A DNA stretch of 64,000 nucleotides from Tenacibaculum aiptasiae (lineage in GTDB: Bacteria > Bacteroidota > Bacteroidia > Flavobacteriales > Flavobacteriaceae): contig NZ_WAAU01000014.1 in the NCBI RefSeq assembly GCF_008806755.1, forward strand, positions 62,207-126,206, read 5' to 3'. Both the position numbers and the translations under genes were made by a program. Below, piece by piece: positions 44,597 to 53,123 of the stretch. The notes under the pieces are model-generated. The model had not been told where the DNA came from and did not search any database. It was given only the letters and a program-made list of their open reading frames with translations. Numbering within the stretch: the stretch's first letter is position 1; every line of letters begins with the position of its first letter.

Positions 44597-45114
44597 AATG
44601 ATGGACTTGCATGATTTAGCTTATTTCTATTTACATGTTTAGAAAAATTAGCTAAAAGTGTTTTTAGTTTTGGGTTGATAAATTTTTCACAAAAAGGTTT
44701 TTTAGCATTTGAATAGTAGTAGTTTATTAACCTTTCATCTGAAGCTTTAAATTCTACAAAATCTAATACCTGTGTAATTATTTTTTGATGAAAGCTTTTT
44801 TGTAGACTTTTTATTATTTGAGTAGCATCTAACTTTTGTTCTTTTGAAAATACATAAACTGCCGATCTGTATTTTTTTCTCATTGAATGTTGTGATGTGC
44901 TCTTATGTGTATGAAGATGAATTTCAATTAATGTTTCTAAGGAAATTTCTTCTGGATTAAAGTGTACAATAACTGCTTCTGAAAATGTATTATCTTCATT
45001 AGTAGAAGCAATAAAACCTTGTTCTACGTTATTTACGCCTACTAAAGATTGAAACACGGCTTCTGTGCACCAATGACAACCTCCTCCAAATGCTATTTTA
45101 GTTTTTGTAACCAT
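44593..45114 (-). CDS. Divergent MsrA paralogue
   Basis: 173 residues. [13 protein letters not shown] keeps the catalytic Cys13 of MsrA (His in place of the usual Phe), and SEAV keeps the acidic residue. GYSGG is changed to GFIAS, and the THDPTTxxxQGxDxGxQYRS block reads [16 protein letters not shown]. Several substrate-binding residues are thus lost. It may reduce a different sulfoxide, or have lost activity. A canonical MsrA is encoded two genes upstream. Overlaps of 4 and 22 bases with its neighbours show tight coupling. Confidence 0.85.
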   Translation of the reverse strand: MVTKTKIAFGGGCHWCTEAVFQSLVGVNNVEQGFIASTNEDNTFSEAVIVHFNPEEISLETLIEIHLHTHKSTSQHSMRKKYRSAVYVFSKEQKLDATQIIKSLQKSFHQKIITQVLDFVEFKASDERLINYYYSNAKKPFCEKFINPKLKTLLANFSKHVNRNKLNHASPSL

Positions 45115-45332
45115 TTGTTTAACTCTTTATCTGTCGGATTTCTAAGTCTTTTCTTACCAATGGTAATTGTAGGGAAGTTTAACCTTCTGTTTTCGTATAA
45201 ATTGCGCAATTCTTCAGCATATAGTTCGTTCTTTTCAACATCGAAAAACGCGTAACTTATGTTACGCGTTTTTAAATAATTTTGATAGTATTGTGTCTTA
45301 TGACAACGTTGTGCTCCGTATAATTTAACCAT
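45093..45332 (-). CDS. Glutaredoxin-like protein with a single active-site Cys
   Basis: 79 residues, full glutaredoxin/NrdH length. VKLYGAQRCHKTQYYQNYLKT carries a CxxT active site (Cys9, no resolving Cys). NFPTITIGKKRLRNPTDKEL is the cis-Pro and glutathione-face region. It lies between the two MsrA genes, overlapping one and 1 base from the other. This makes it a good candidate for the electron donor of the Msr enzymes. That link is inference. Confidence 0.86.
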   Translation of the reverse strand: MVKLYGAQRCHKTQYYQNYLKTRNISYAFFDVEKNELYAEELRNLYENRRLNFPTITIGKKRLRNPTDKELNKWLQKLK

Positions 45333-45333
45333 A

Positions 45334-45873
45334 CTATTTCAGTTTATCTGCATGTAATTTTCTGAGTTTTGACAACTTTGGTGTAATAACAAAACTGCAA
45401 TACCCTTGTGATTGATTTCTAGCGTAATAATCCTGATGTTCCTTTTCTGCTTCGTAAAAAGTAGCTAAAGGGCTTATCTCTGTAACAATTGGGTTTTCAT
45501 AAAAAGGAGCAACCTCTTTTGAAACTACTTCAGCGATTTCTTTTTGTTCATCATTATGATAATATATCACCGATCGATATTGAGTTCCTCTATCTGCACC
45601 TTGTCTATTTAGTGTTGTAGGATCATGCGTTGTCATAAAAATGATTAATATTTCTTGATACGAAATAATATCAGCATCAAAAGTTATTTGTATAACTTCT
45701 GCATGTCCTGTTAAACCAGAGCAAACTTCTCTATAAGTTGGGTGTCCAGGTACATTTCCTCCTGAATAACCAGACACAACTTTTAGAACTCCTTTTATTT
45801 CTTGAAATACTGCTTCAGTACACCAAAAACAACCACCACCAACAGTGGCGATTTGTATGTCTTTATTTTCCAT
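45334..45873 (-). CDS. msrA: Peptide methionine (S)-S-oxide reductase
   Basis: 179 residues. [18 protein letters not shown] contains the catalytic Cys15. VSGYSGG, GHAEV with the Glu, and THDPTTLNRQGADRGTQYRS are the canonical substrate site. It reduces the S form of methionine sulfoxide in proteins. The start overlaps msrB by 11 bases, giving a coupled MsrB-MsrA pair that covers both stereoisomers. Confidence 0.96.
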   Translation of the reverse strand: MENKDIQIATVGGGCFWCTEAVFQEIKGVLKVVSGYSGGNVPGHPTYREVCSGLTGHAEVIQITFDADIISYQEILIIFMTTHDPTTLNRQGADRGTQYRSVIYYHNDEQKEIAEVVSKEVAPFYENPIVTEISPLATFYEAEKEHQDYYARNQSQGYCSFVITPKLSKLRKLHADKLK

Positions 45874-46324
45874 TGTTGTCCTCCATTTCTAGTTGCATAG
45901 ATTCTGAGTTAATACAATAACGTAATCCACTTGGTTCAGGGCCATCTGGAAAAACATGTCCCAAATGAGCGTCACAAGTGTTGCATAAAACTTCTACACG
46001 TACCATTCCAAGTGTGGTGTCGCGATGGTATTGTATAGCGTTTTCTTTAATAGGCTGTGTAAAACTAGGCCATCCTGAACTTGAGTTAAATTTAATTGTT
46101 GAATCAAATAAAGGAGTGTTACAGCAAATACAGTTGTATTGTCCTTCGTCATAAACAGAACACAATTCACCTGAAAAAGGACGTTCAGTTCCTTTTAAAC
46201 GTGTAATTCTAAATTGTTCTGGAGTTAATAGTTGTTGCCATTCAGCTTCAGTTTTTTCAACTCTTTTATTTGGAGTTGGATTTCCATTGACAGCAAAATG
46301 AATAATGTTGTTCCAAGTTAGCAT
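45863..46324 (-). CDS. msrB: Peptide methionine (R)-S-oxide reductase
   Basis: 153 residues. Zinc ligands are CICC and CNTC, and the catalytic Cys is in RYCINS. GWPSFTQPI and AHLGHVFPDGPEPSGLRYC are family blocks. It reduces the R form of methionine sulfoxide. It is the first gene of the eight-gene repair operon. The AGAAAGGA Shine-Dalgarno-like sequence before its ATG is unusually good for this phylum. A large dyad lies 48 bases upstream of the start. Confidence 0.96.
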   Translation of the reverse strand: MLTWNNIIHFAVNGNPTPNKRVEKTEAEWQQLLTPEQFRITRLKGTERPFSGELCSVYDEGQYNCICCNTPLFDSTIKFNSSSGWPSFTQPIKENAIQYHRDTTLGMVRVEVLCNTCDAHLGHVFPDGPEPSGLRYCINSESMQLEMEDNNGK

Positions 46325-46371
46325 ATTATAGTCCTTTCTGTTTTAATTAAAAATATGAAAATTTTGAACAA

Positions 46372-46419
46372 AAAATATAGTACATAATCAATTATAATTT
46401 TGATCTTGTACTATATTTT
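46372..46419. promoter_or_regulatory. Long dyad between msrB and the HD/PycTM gene
   Basis: AAAATATAGTACA (46372-46384) and TGTACTATATTTT (46407-46419) form a perfect 13-bp dyad. Inside it ATCAA (46387-46391) and TTGAT (46401-46405 region) pair again, so 18 of 20 positions are symmetric around an 8-base centre. It lies between divergent genes, 48 bases from msrB and 94 from the HD gene. It could be an operator for a redox regulator, or a hairpin in a transcript. Confidence 0.55.
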
Positions 46420-46513
46420 AAAGCATTTAACAATAAGGTAGTCGTACTAAACTCAATAAACTTACGTTTAACTAGAGTTAAATATTATTTTTAATTTAGC
46501 AAAAACCTTTTTG

Positions 46514-47722
46514 ATGGAAAATTTATTAATTGAAGCGGAGAATTTTGTAGTAAACTTTTTGAATGAAAAGTTGAAACCTTCATTTGTATATCACAACCTT
46601 TTTCATACGCAACGCGTAGTTGAAAAAACTAAAGAATTGATTGAAGGGTTAAAAGTTGAAGAGGCTTCTGCTAATAATTTAATTTTAGCAGCATGGTTTC
46701 ACGATACTGGATATACTGTATCTATGGATAATCATGAGGAAGAAAGTGTGAAAATAGCTGAAAGTTTTCTTAAAGGGAAAAGTGTTTCTGAAGCTATTAT
46801 TGCTGAGGTTTCTGGTTTAATAATGGCAACCAAGATGGGAACTAAGCCTAAAACTGAAGGAGAAAAAATAATTCGCGATGCGGACTGCGCGCATTTAGGA
46901 AGTAAGAACTTTAGTGATTATACTTCTTTATTAAGAAAAGAGTGGGAGTTAACTAAGGATCATGTTGTTTCTGATATTGAATGGAATGAAGAAAATATTA
47001 AGTTTATGACTAAGCATCGTTTTTACACAGATTTTGCTGCTAAAAATTGGAGTAAGACCGAAAGTAAAAACCTAGCTCAATTATTAAAAACTCAGAAAAA
47101 AATAAAGCAAGAGAATACTAAGCTTAAGCAGAAAAAAGACGAGCTAGATTTTAAAAAAAATAAGGTTGAGTTACCAGAAAGAGGTATTGAGACCATGTTT
47201 CGTGTAGCTTTAAGAAATCATATAACTTTAAGTGATATTGCCGATACAAAAGCTAATATTTTATTATCAGTTAATGCTATTATTATTTCTATGGCATTAT
47301 CTACGTTGATTCCTAAGTTAGATAATCCGTCAAATCATTATTTAATAATACCTTCAATAGTATTTATTGCATTTACTGTAGCGTCTATTATTTTATCGGT
47401 AATGGCAACAAGACCTAATGTAACTGAAGGCAAGTTTACAAAAGAAGACGTAGCGAATAAAAAGGTGAATTTATTATTCTTTGGAAATTTTCATCAAATG
47501 AAATTACCTGAATTTGAATGGGCTATGGATGAAATGATGAAAGATCGCGATTATTTGTATGGTTCACTTACCAAAGACTTATACTTTTTAGGATTGGTTT
47601 TAAACAGAAAGTATAAATTGTTAAGAACTACGTACACTGTATTTATGATTGGTATCATAGTAAGTGTAATGGCATTTGCAATAGCGTTTCAAATACAAGA
47701 AGTAGCTGCTGCTGCTTCATAA
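46514..47722 (+). CDS. HD phosphohydrolase domain fused to PycTM (DUF5706) membrane effector-like domain
   Basis: 402 residues from the ATG at 46514 (a TTG stands one codon upstream). The HD domain covers about 1-190: His31 in HNLFHTQRVVE, His63-Asp64 in WFHDTGYT, and a later Asp in RDADCAHLG. A charged coiled-coil link lies at about 190-220. The PycTM-like part has helices at about 240-262, 272-297 and 372-393, with ADTKANILLSVNAIIIS as its characteristic opening. PycTM proteins are membrane effectors of Pycsar cyclic-pyrimidine antiphage systems. The HD domain could cleave a cyclic nucleotide. No cyclase gene is near, so a defence role is only possible. Confidence 0.88.
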   Translation: MENLLIEAENFVVNFLNEKLKPSFVYHNLFHTQRVVEKTKELIEGLKVEEASANNLILAAWFHDTGYTVSMDNHEEESVKIAESFLKGKSVSEAIIAEVSGLIMATKMGTKPKTEGEKIIRDADCAHLGSKNFSDYTSLLRKEWELTKDHVVSDIEWNEENIKFMTKHRFYTDFAAKNWSKTESKNLAQLLKTQKKIKQENTKLKQKKDELDFKKNKVELPERGIETMFRVALRNHITLSDIADTKANILLSVNAIIISMALSTLIPKLDNPSNHYLIIPSIVFIAFTVASIILSVMATRPNVTEGKFTKEDVANKKVNLLFFGNFHQMKLPEFEWAMDEMMKDRDYLYGSLTKDLYFLGLVLNRKYKLLRTTYTVFMIGIIVSVMAFAIAFQIQEVAAAAS

Positions 47723-47727
47723 AATAA

Positions 47728-47760
47728 AATGGATGAGTTTATGCTTTAAACTCATCCATT
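47728..47760. terminator. Bidirectional terminator between the HD/PycTM and GAF genes
   Basis: A 14-bp perfect inverted repeat (47728-47741 and 47747-47760) around the 5-base loop TGCTT. It spans the stop codon and last six codons of the convergent GAF gene. Confidence 0.7.
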
Positions 47761-50129
47761 AATTGATCTATTGTGATTGTTTTTTGACTGTCAAATTCTT
47801 TTTGATAAATAACTTCAACACGTAAGGCTTTTAAACCAGATACTCCTTGTAGATCTTCTAACTCTAATTTTTCAATTTCTCCTAATTGATTTTTAGACTG
47901 TAAATACTTAATGTATTTTAAGTATTCATCAGCATCTTTATCTTGAGAGTATACAATAGCTATCTTACCTGGAACAGTTAAACGTTCATTTGTGTTTTTT
48001 ATATGTGCTTTATCAATACGTTTTTTTATAATCTCATAGCGAATGTTGTAAGCACCATCTACATCAAATTGCTTTTCATCCATTCTAAATTTAATAGCTA
48101 ACGGATTACTATGCACTAAAATTAATGAGGCTACCTGTAAATCGTGTTCCATAGATTTACGTGCAGTATGTGCAACGTTTTCCATTTCACACATAACTTG
48201 TAATTGCCATAATCTTAAGTTGTATAGATATAAGTCGTCGTACTTTCTTGTCTTTGTTAAAGACTGTCCTATATACATATTGTATTCAACACCATCAGTT
48301 TTATAGCGTTCAAAATAGTGAGGAAACATTTTTTGTGCATCTTCTTGTTTAGAGTCTATAAACTTAGCAAGTTTATTGTTTAATAAAGTCACACTATGTT
48401 CGTAAGCTTTACGTTTTTCATATACTACCTGTAAATTAGGATCTAAACGATCCATATAAGTGTTTACTAAGGAATGTAACTCACTGTTTATTTCTTTGAT
48501 ATGATTAAAAACAGGATATATTTCTCGTTTTAAAAAATCTAAAATACCAATTTCGTCTCCAGCTTTTAATCCAATTTCTACCTCATGTGAGTATTCTTTA
48601 ATGCGGAACATTAATTCGTTGTAAATAGGTAGTTTTTCAGATTTACAAGCTTCTTTTAGAACTGAAATCCCTAAGTTAAGCTGAGTTGTTAAATCTTCTT
48701 TTATAGCATTGTTTCTAGCTATAGACGATCCTTTAATGTCAGATTGCCCATAAAGAGGATAAACGTTATCAAAAACAATCTGGTCTAGTTTAATATCTTC
48801 TTCTTTGTTGAAGATATCAGTCTGATAATTTTCAGCTGCTTCATAAAAACGCCATTTTACTGAAGGATGAATAGAAGTGTAATGTTCCTGAATGGTTGCT
48901 TCTAAAACATTTTGATATTCATCAGCAGAACGCTCAATAGCAGCTTCGAAAACTGGAATTAAATCTTTTAATTTTTGTTGATTTAATGAATTTAATTCAT
49001 AAGGTCTTGGAGAAGCAATTTCTATTAAAGCAAGATCGTTACTGTTAGAGGCTTTTATTGGGATTAGTAAAATACTTCCAATGTTTTTTTCTTTTAAACG
49101 TTTGTAAAAGAAATTTTGATCAGACTGTCTACCATATTTTTCAACATCTGAAATGGCTATCGTTTCTGTTTGATGAAAAACTTTTTCTAAAATATAATCA
49201 CAGAAAAAAAGATCGCAATTAATTGCACATTCGTCATTTAAAATTAGGCTTTCAGATTTTTTTATACGTGTTGACTCTAATTTAGAATGAGATGTATCAA
49301 AAAGTGAAAACCCAGTAGTTAAATCTTTAATATTGAAAAATTCACGTAAGTCTTTTTGAAGTTTTTCATTAATACTATCGTCATGCTTTTCTAACAAAGT
49401 ATTTCTGATAGATGAGATTGTTTCGTCAGCAGTTACATCAAACAAATTCATGATGCCAAAGCCTTTGAATATATACGAATTCGGAGGGAATTTTTCTCTC
49501 CAAACATCAGGGTTGTCAAAATTATCTAACAATATTTTGATATCTTCTTCTGTAAGTTTTGGTGCTTTTTCAGTTGGGGTTATTTCCATGAAATCGCCGT
49601 TAAAAGCAACACGATAATGTTTTGTGATTCCTGCTGTTTTATCAGGTATATCAAAGAAAAAAGGTCTTTTTAAATCAATGTGAGTGTTATACACTAATCC
49701 TAAAATTAGAGTACAAGCCATAATATACATGGTACCTTCTTCAAAATCTCTAATTCTTAAATCATAATCTTCCCCAGCGTTTTGAATAATGTTTTCAAAT
49801 CTCTCAGTGAATTTAAAAGAAGTGAAAGTAAAAGGCATTGTAGCGGCTTTTATCTCATTATTAGTTAAAATAATAGGGAATAAATTCTCTAATAAAAGAT
49901 CTATGATGTCTTCATACTTTTTTAATAAAGACAAGTCAGAAAATCCGGTAATAAGTTCTGGGTACTTTTGAATTTCCTTTACCATAATGTTTGCCGAAGC
50001 ATGATAAGGGTGGTCTTTCTGTTCTTCACTAGCAAAACCACTAATCATTTGGTAGATCTTTTCAAAGCTAACTTGAAGTTGCATTGGTAGTTCTACGTTC
50101 TTTAAATCTTTTGGTTGCCTTATTTTCAT
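47739..50129 (-). CDS. GAF-domain-containing protein of unknown function
   Basis: 796 residues, no signal peptide or membrane helix. A GAF-like region lies at about 265-410 (ESLILNDECAINCDLFFCDYILEKVF, then KEKNIGSILLIPIKASNSNDLALIEIASPRPYEL). The rest is helical, with a DUF-like N-terminal domain (about 1-220) and a long helical C-terminal part. Homologues occur across Flavobacteriaceae, as I recall, without function. No kinase, HTH or cyclase domain is visible. It is not co-directional with the HD/PycTM gene. Confidence 0.85.
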   Translation of the reverse strand: MKIRQPKDLKNVELPMQLQVSFEKIYQMISGFASEEQKDHPYHASANIMVKEIQKYPELITGFSDLSLLKKYEDIIDLLLENLFPIILTNNEIKAATMPFTFTSFKFTERFENIIQNAGEDYDLRIRDFEEGTMYIMACTLILGLVYNTHIDLKRPFFFDIPDKTAGITKHYRVAFNGDFMEITPTEKAPKLTEEDIKILLDNFDNPDVWREKFPPNSYIFKGFGIMNLFDVTADETISSIRNTLLEKHDDSINEKLQKDLREFFNIKDLTTGFSLFDTSHSKLESTRIKKSESLILNDECAINCDLFFCDYILEKVFHQTETIAISDVEKYGRQSDQNFFYKRLKEKNIGSILLIPIKASNSNDLALIEIASPRPYELNSLNQQKLKDLIPVFEAAIERSADEYQNVLEATIQEHYTSIHPSVKWRFYEAAENYQTDIFNKEEDIKLDQIVFDNVYPLYGQSDIKGSSIARNNAIKEDLTTQLNLGISVLKEACKSEKLPIYNELMFRIKEYSHEVEIGLKAGDEIGILDFLKREIYPVFNHIKEINSELHSLVNTYMDRLDPNLQVVYEKRKAYEHSVTLLNNKLAKFIDSKQEDAQKMFPHYFERYKTDGVEYNMYIGQSLTKTRKYDDLYLYNLRLWQLQVMCEMENVAHTARKSMEHDLQVASLILVHSNPLAIKFRMDEKQFDVDGAYNIRYEIIKKRIDKAHIKNTNERLTVPGKIAIVYSQDKDADEYLKYIKYLQSKNQLGEIEKLELEDLQGVSGLKALRVEVIYQKEFDSQKTITIDQLMDEFKA

Positions 50130-50227
50130 TTGTTTCCTTTCTTTCTATATGCAAATTTACGAAATTGTATACAGTTTGTCGTTTTTTGGTTGTTTTGCTT
50201 TCGAAAATGCTATATAAAACATTAAAA

Positions 50228-50252
50228 AGCCATTATTTCAACAATAATGGCT
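50228..50252 (-). terminator. Rho-independent terminator of the outer-membrane barrel gene
   Basis: AGCCATTATT (50228-50237) and AATAATGGCT (50243-50252), a 10-bp stem with a 5-base loop, followed by TTTTT on the minus strand. It lies 21 bases after the stop at 50273. Confidence 0.8.
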
Positions 50253-50272
50253 CTTGTAATTATAGTTGTTTT

Positions 50273-53047
50273 TTAGAAATGAAAATCATATTCTCTAACT
50301 TTTCCTTTTTTACCTAGGCTATTAAATTTCCAACTAAACCCTAACATAAAATATTGTTGTAAAACGGTACTTTGTGAGTCTTCTACATAATTAGATATTG
50401 CTCTACGTTGTGCATTTGTGTTTTGATTTAGTAAGTCATATGCTTTTAAACTAATGGTACCCTTGTCTTTTAAAACCGAGTATGCTAATGTTGCATTCCA
50501 AAACCAAGCAGCTTTATTAAAGTCAATTACATTTGGATTATAAGTATATCTAATATCATTTCTCCATTCAAGCTTTTTGGGGAAATTTGTCCTTGTTAAT
50601 ATTCGTAATGAATGTCTAGTGAAGTCTTGATTTTGATTGGTGTTGATATCGTATTTTGTTTTTGAAAAAGAGATGTCATATCTAGTTTCTATAGAAACTA
50701 ACTTGTTCCAGTTTAAGGTAATTCCAAGATTTGGTCTAAGTGCTGTAGTTCTTGCTCCTTCTTTTACACTGTTTAAAATATTAAAGTTTTTATAAGCGCT
50801 TATGTTAGCACCAGCTCTAAGTTTTAAGCTAGTAATAGAATCTAGTTTTATTTTTTTAGTATAATTACCACCACTCCAAATATCGTAACCTCCATCAATA
50901 TTTTCGTAAGTGGTATTTCTACGTAAATCAGCATCTATTGTTGTGTTAGAAACAATTTGGTCTTTAAATACACTACCACTAATATAAAACCAAATTCCTG
51001 TCCCAGCCTGCCAATTAAATTTGTTAAAATTAATATACATTCTGTGATTTTGTGTAGGTTTTAATTCTGGGTTTCCTGTAATAATATTTGAAGGATTGTT
51101 TACATTAGAAAACGGTTGTAGTTGATTAAGGTTTGGGACTCTGTTGTTTATACGGTAGTTAAAAGACAATGAGGCTTTAGAATCAAACCTATATCTGAAG
51201 TTAGATCTTAATGATAAGTTATTAAATTCCCTTTTTAAGCTTAAATTTGGTCGAAGTTTATCCTTGTTTTCTAGGGTTCTATTTACTAATCCTGTTTCAA
51301 TATTAAAACGCCATTTTTTTGTATTGTATATTAATTCTAAGGCTGGTGTTTTAACAATATTATTATATGTGAAATCAGAACTTAAATCTTGATTAAAATC
51401 TGAATATTGTTGAGTTGTGTTATTAAAGTCAAAGGTTCCTCTTTTATTATCTCTTTCATCTTGTGTAAAAGTATATTTCGTGTCTAAAAAGAACTTTTTA
51501 GCTATTATAGGAAGCCTATAGGTAATTTTAGAATTTAATCTATTTAAATTGTTAGTTGTTGTACTTTTTTGATCTCTATTTTCTATACTAGGATTAGTTC
51601 CCAAAATATTGATTGTAGATCTATTAAAGTGTTTAGAATCAGATTTATCTACTTGATTAATAATATAGGCTTTAATGAATGAACCATTTTTTCCTAACTT
51701 TTTTGTGATGTCTATTTTATTCCTAAAATTATTAGCTACAGATTTTGAGTATGAGTTACTAGTAAAACTATTAGTTAGTATTTTATTTTCGTCTAAAGAT
51801 TCTTCTTGTGTACTATTGTTACCTTCTCTTTTATTATAAACAAAAGAAGGCTTTATGTTTATGAGAAAAGTAGAATCTATTTCTATATCCAATTCAGTAT
51901 CTATGCTATGGTTATGATTTTCATTATCTGAATTTGATGAAGATGTTGTAAAATATTTTCTGTCAGGTAAAGTGTATTCTCTATTATTTCTCGATTTATT
52001 ATTAGAGGTACTTCCTGAATAAAAATAATTAGCATTAATGTCTAGTTCTTTTCCATATTCATCTGCATATGTAGCTCCAGCAGTTTTTGATTTTATAATT
52101 CCACTTCCACCACCAAAATTTCTTCCATTGATGCTAAAGCTTCCATTTCCGTTAATCCATGTACTACCACCGCCTCCAAACATTTTTTGAATCTCACCAA
52201 AACTAAAACCAGGTGAATTAATGTTGTTTGAGCTAGCAAGAACACTAAATCGTTTATTATTGTCAAAGCGATTAACCATTGTGGCTGCCTCATAGCGTTT
52301 ATCTGTTCCTCCACCGGCTGATATTCTACCAAACCAACCTTTATTATTCTCTTTTTTTATGGTAAGGTTAATTGTTTTGCTTTCTGAATCACCTTTTTCC
52401 CCTGTGAATGCTTCAGATTTCGATTTTGTATCAGTAATTTGAACTTTTTCAATAATTTCTTTAGTTAAGTTTTTGGTTGTTATACTAGGGTCATTTCCAA
52501 AAAAAGGTTTTCCATTAACTAAAATTTTATTTACTTCTTTTCCATTTACAGTTATTTTTCCTTCTTCATCAACTTCAACACCAGGTAGTTTTTTTAATAA
52601 ATCTTCAACATTAGCATCTTTTTTTGTTTTAAAAGATTTGACATTAAATTCTACAGTATCTTTTTTTATTGTAATAGGAGCTCTAGACTTAACAATAACT
52701 TCGTTTAATAAATTGCTACTTTCTTTTATATTGATAAGTCCTAGGTTGAAGTCTGTTTTTTTATCTAATGAAATTAGCTTGGTGTAATTATCCATTCCTA
52801 CAAAAGAAATAAACAGTTTTAAATCTTTATGAAACGATTTGCCTTTTAGGGAAAAGTTTCCTTTTTCGTTAGAAATCGTGTAAGAAATAACGGAAGAATC
52901 TTTAACTCTTTCTAAATGGATAGTTGCTGCTTCTATTGGTTTCTTTTCTTTAAAAGAATTAATTTTTCCTGTAATCTTAAATTGATAAGATTGAGCCGAA
53001 ATATTTCCAATAAGAAATAAGCTCAAAATAAAAAGTAGTTTTTTCAT
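50273..53047 (-). CDS. Outer-membrane beta-barrel protein (OMP_b-brl_3, TonB-receptor-like)
   Basis: 924 residues. A signal peptide ends near residue 18 (NISAQ). A carboxypeptidase-regulatory-like domain covers about 22-110. A plug-like part has VEDLLKKLPGVEVDEEGKI and ILVNGKPFFGNDP (about 145-200). The barrel extends from about 240 to the final aromatic YDFHF. A Gly/Ser/Asn-rich loop (MFGGGGSTWINGNGSF) lies near 290. This family lacks an evident TonB box; transported molecule unknown. The start codon and first codons lie in a 17-bp inverted repeat (53031-53100). The gene follows der in the same direction. Confidence 0.92.
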   Translation of the reverse strand: MKKLLFILSLFLIGNISAQSYQFKITGKINSFKEKKPIEAATIHLERVKDSSVISYTISNEKGNFSLKGKSFHKDLKLFISFVGMDNYTKLISLDKKTDFNLGLINIKESSNLLNEVIVKSRAPITIKKDTVEFNVKSFKTKKDANVEDLLKKLPGVEVDEEGKITVNGKEVNKILVNGKPFFGNDPSITTKNLTKEIIEKVQITDTKSKSEAFTGEKGDSESKTINLTIKKENNKGWFGRISAGGGTDKRYEAATMVNRFDNNKRFSVLASSNNINSPGFSFGEIQKMFGGGGSTWINGNGSFSINGRNFGGGSGIIKSKTAGATYADEYGKELDINANYFYSGSTSNNKSRNNREYTLPDRKYFTTSSSNSDNENHNHSIDTELDIEIDSTFLINIKPSFVYNKREGNNSTQEESLDENKILTNSFTSNSYSKSVANNFRNKIDITKKLGKNGSFIKAYIINQVDKSDSKHFNRSTINILGTNPSIENRDQKSTTTNNLNRLNSKITYRLPIIAKKFFLDTKYTFTQDERDNKRGTFDFNNTTQQYSDFNQDLSSDFTYNNIVKTPALELIYNTKKWRFNIETGLVNRTLENKDKLRPNLSLKREFNNLSLRSNFRYRFDSKASLSFNYRINNRVPNLNQLQPFSNVNNPSNIITGNPELKPTQNHRMYINFNKFNWQAGTGIWFYISGSVFKDQIVSNTTIDADLRRNTTYENIDGGYDIWSGGNYTKKIKLDSITSLKLRAGANISAYKNFNILNSVKEGARTTALRPNLGITLNWNKLVSIETRYDISFSKTKYDINTNQNQDFTRHSLRILTRTNFPKKLEWRNDIRYTYNPNVIDFNKAAWFWNATLAYSVLKDKGTISLKAYDLLNQNTNAQRRAISNYVEDSQSTVLQQYFMLGFSWKFNSLGKKGKVREYDFHF

Positions 53048-53100
53048 AGTTTTTGTAGCAAGTTATGAGCTATGTACAAAGGAATGAAAAAACTACTTTT
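53031..53100 (-). promoter_or_regulatory. Start-codon-sequestering inverted repeat of the barrel gene
   Basis: A perfect 17-bp inverted repeat (53031-53047 and 53084-53100) with a 36-base loop. On the minus-strand transcript the 3' arm is the AUG plus codons 2 to 6 of the barrel gene. Folding would hide the start. Alternatively it could stop transcripts from der, because T-rich sequence follows the 3' arm. Confidence 0.6.
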
Positions 53101-53123
53101 AAAAAAGTTAATTTATGTTAAAC

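Noticed and set aside
46514..50129. Complete Pycsar or CBASS defence locus formed by the HD/PycTM and GAF genes
   Set aside because: The genes are convergent, no nucleotide cyclase is present and the GAF protein has no cyclase or nuclease motif.
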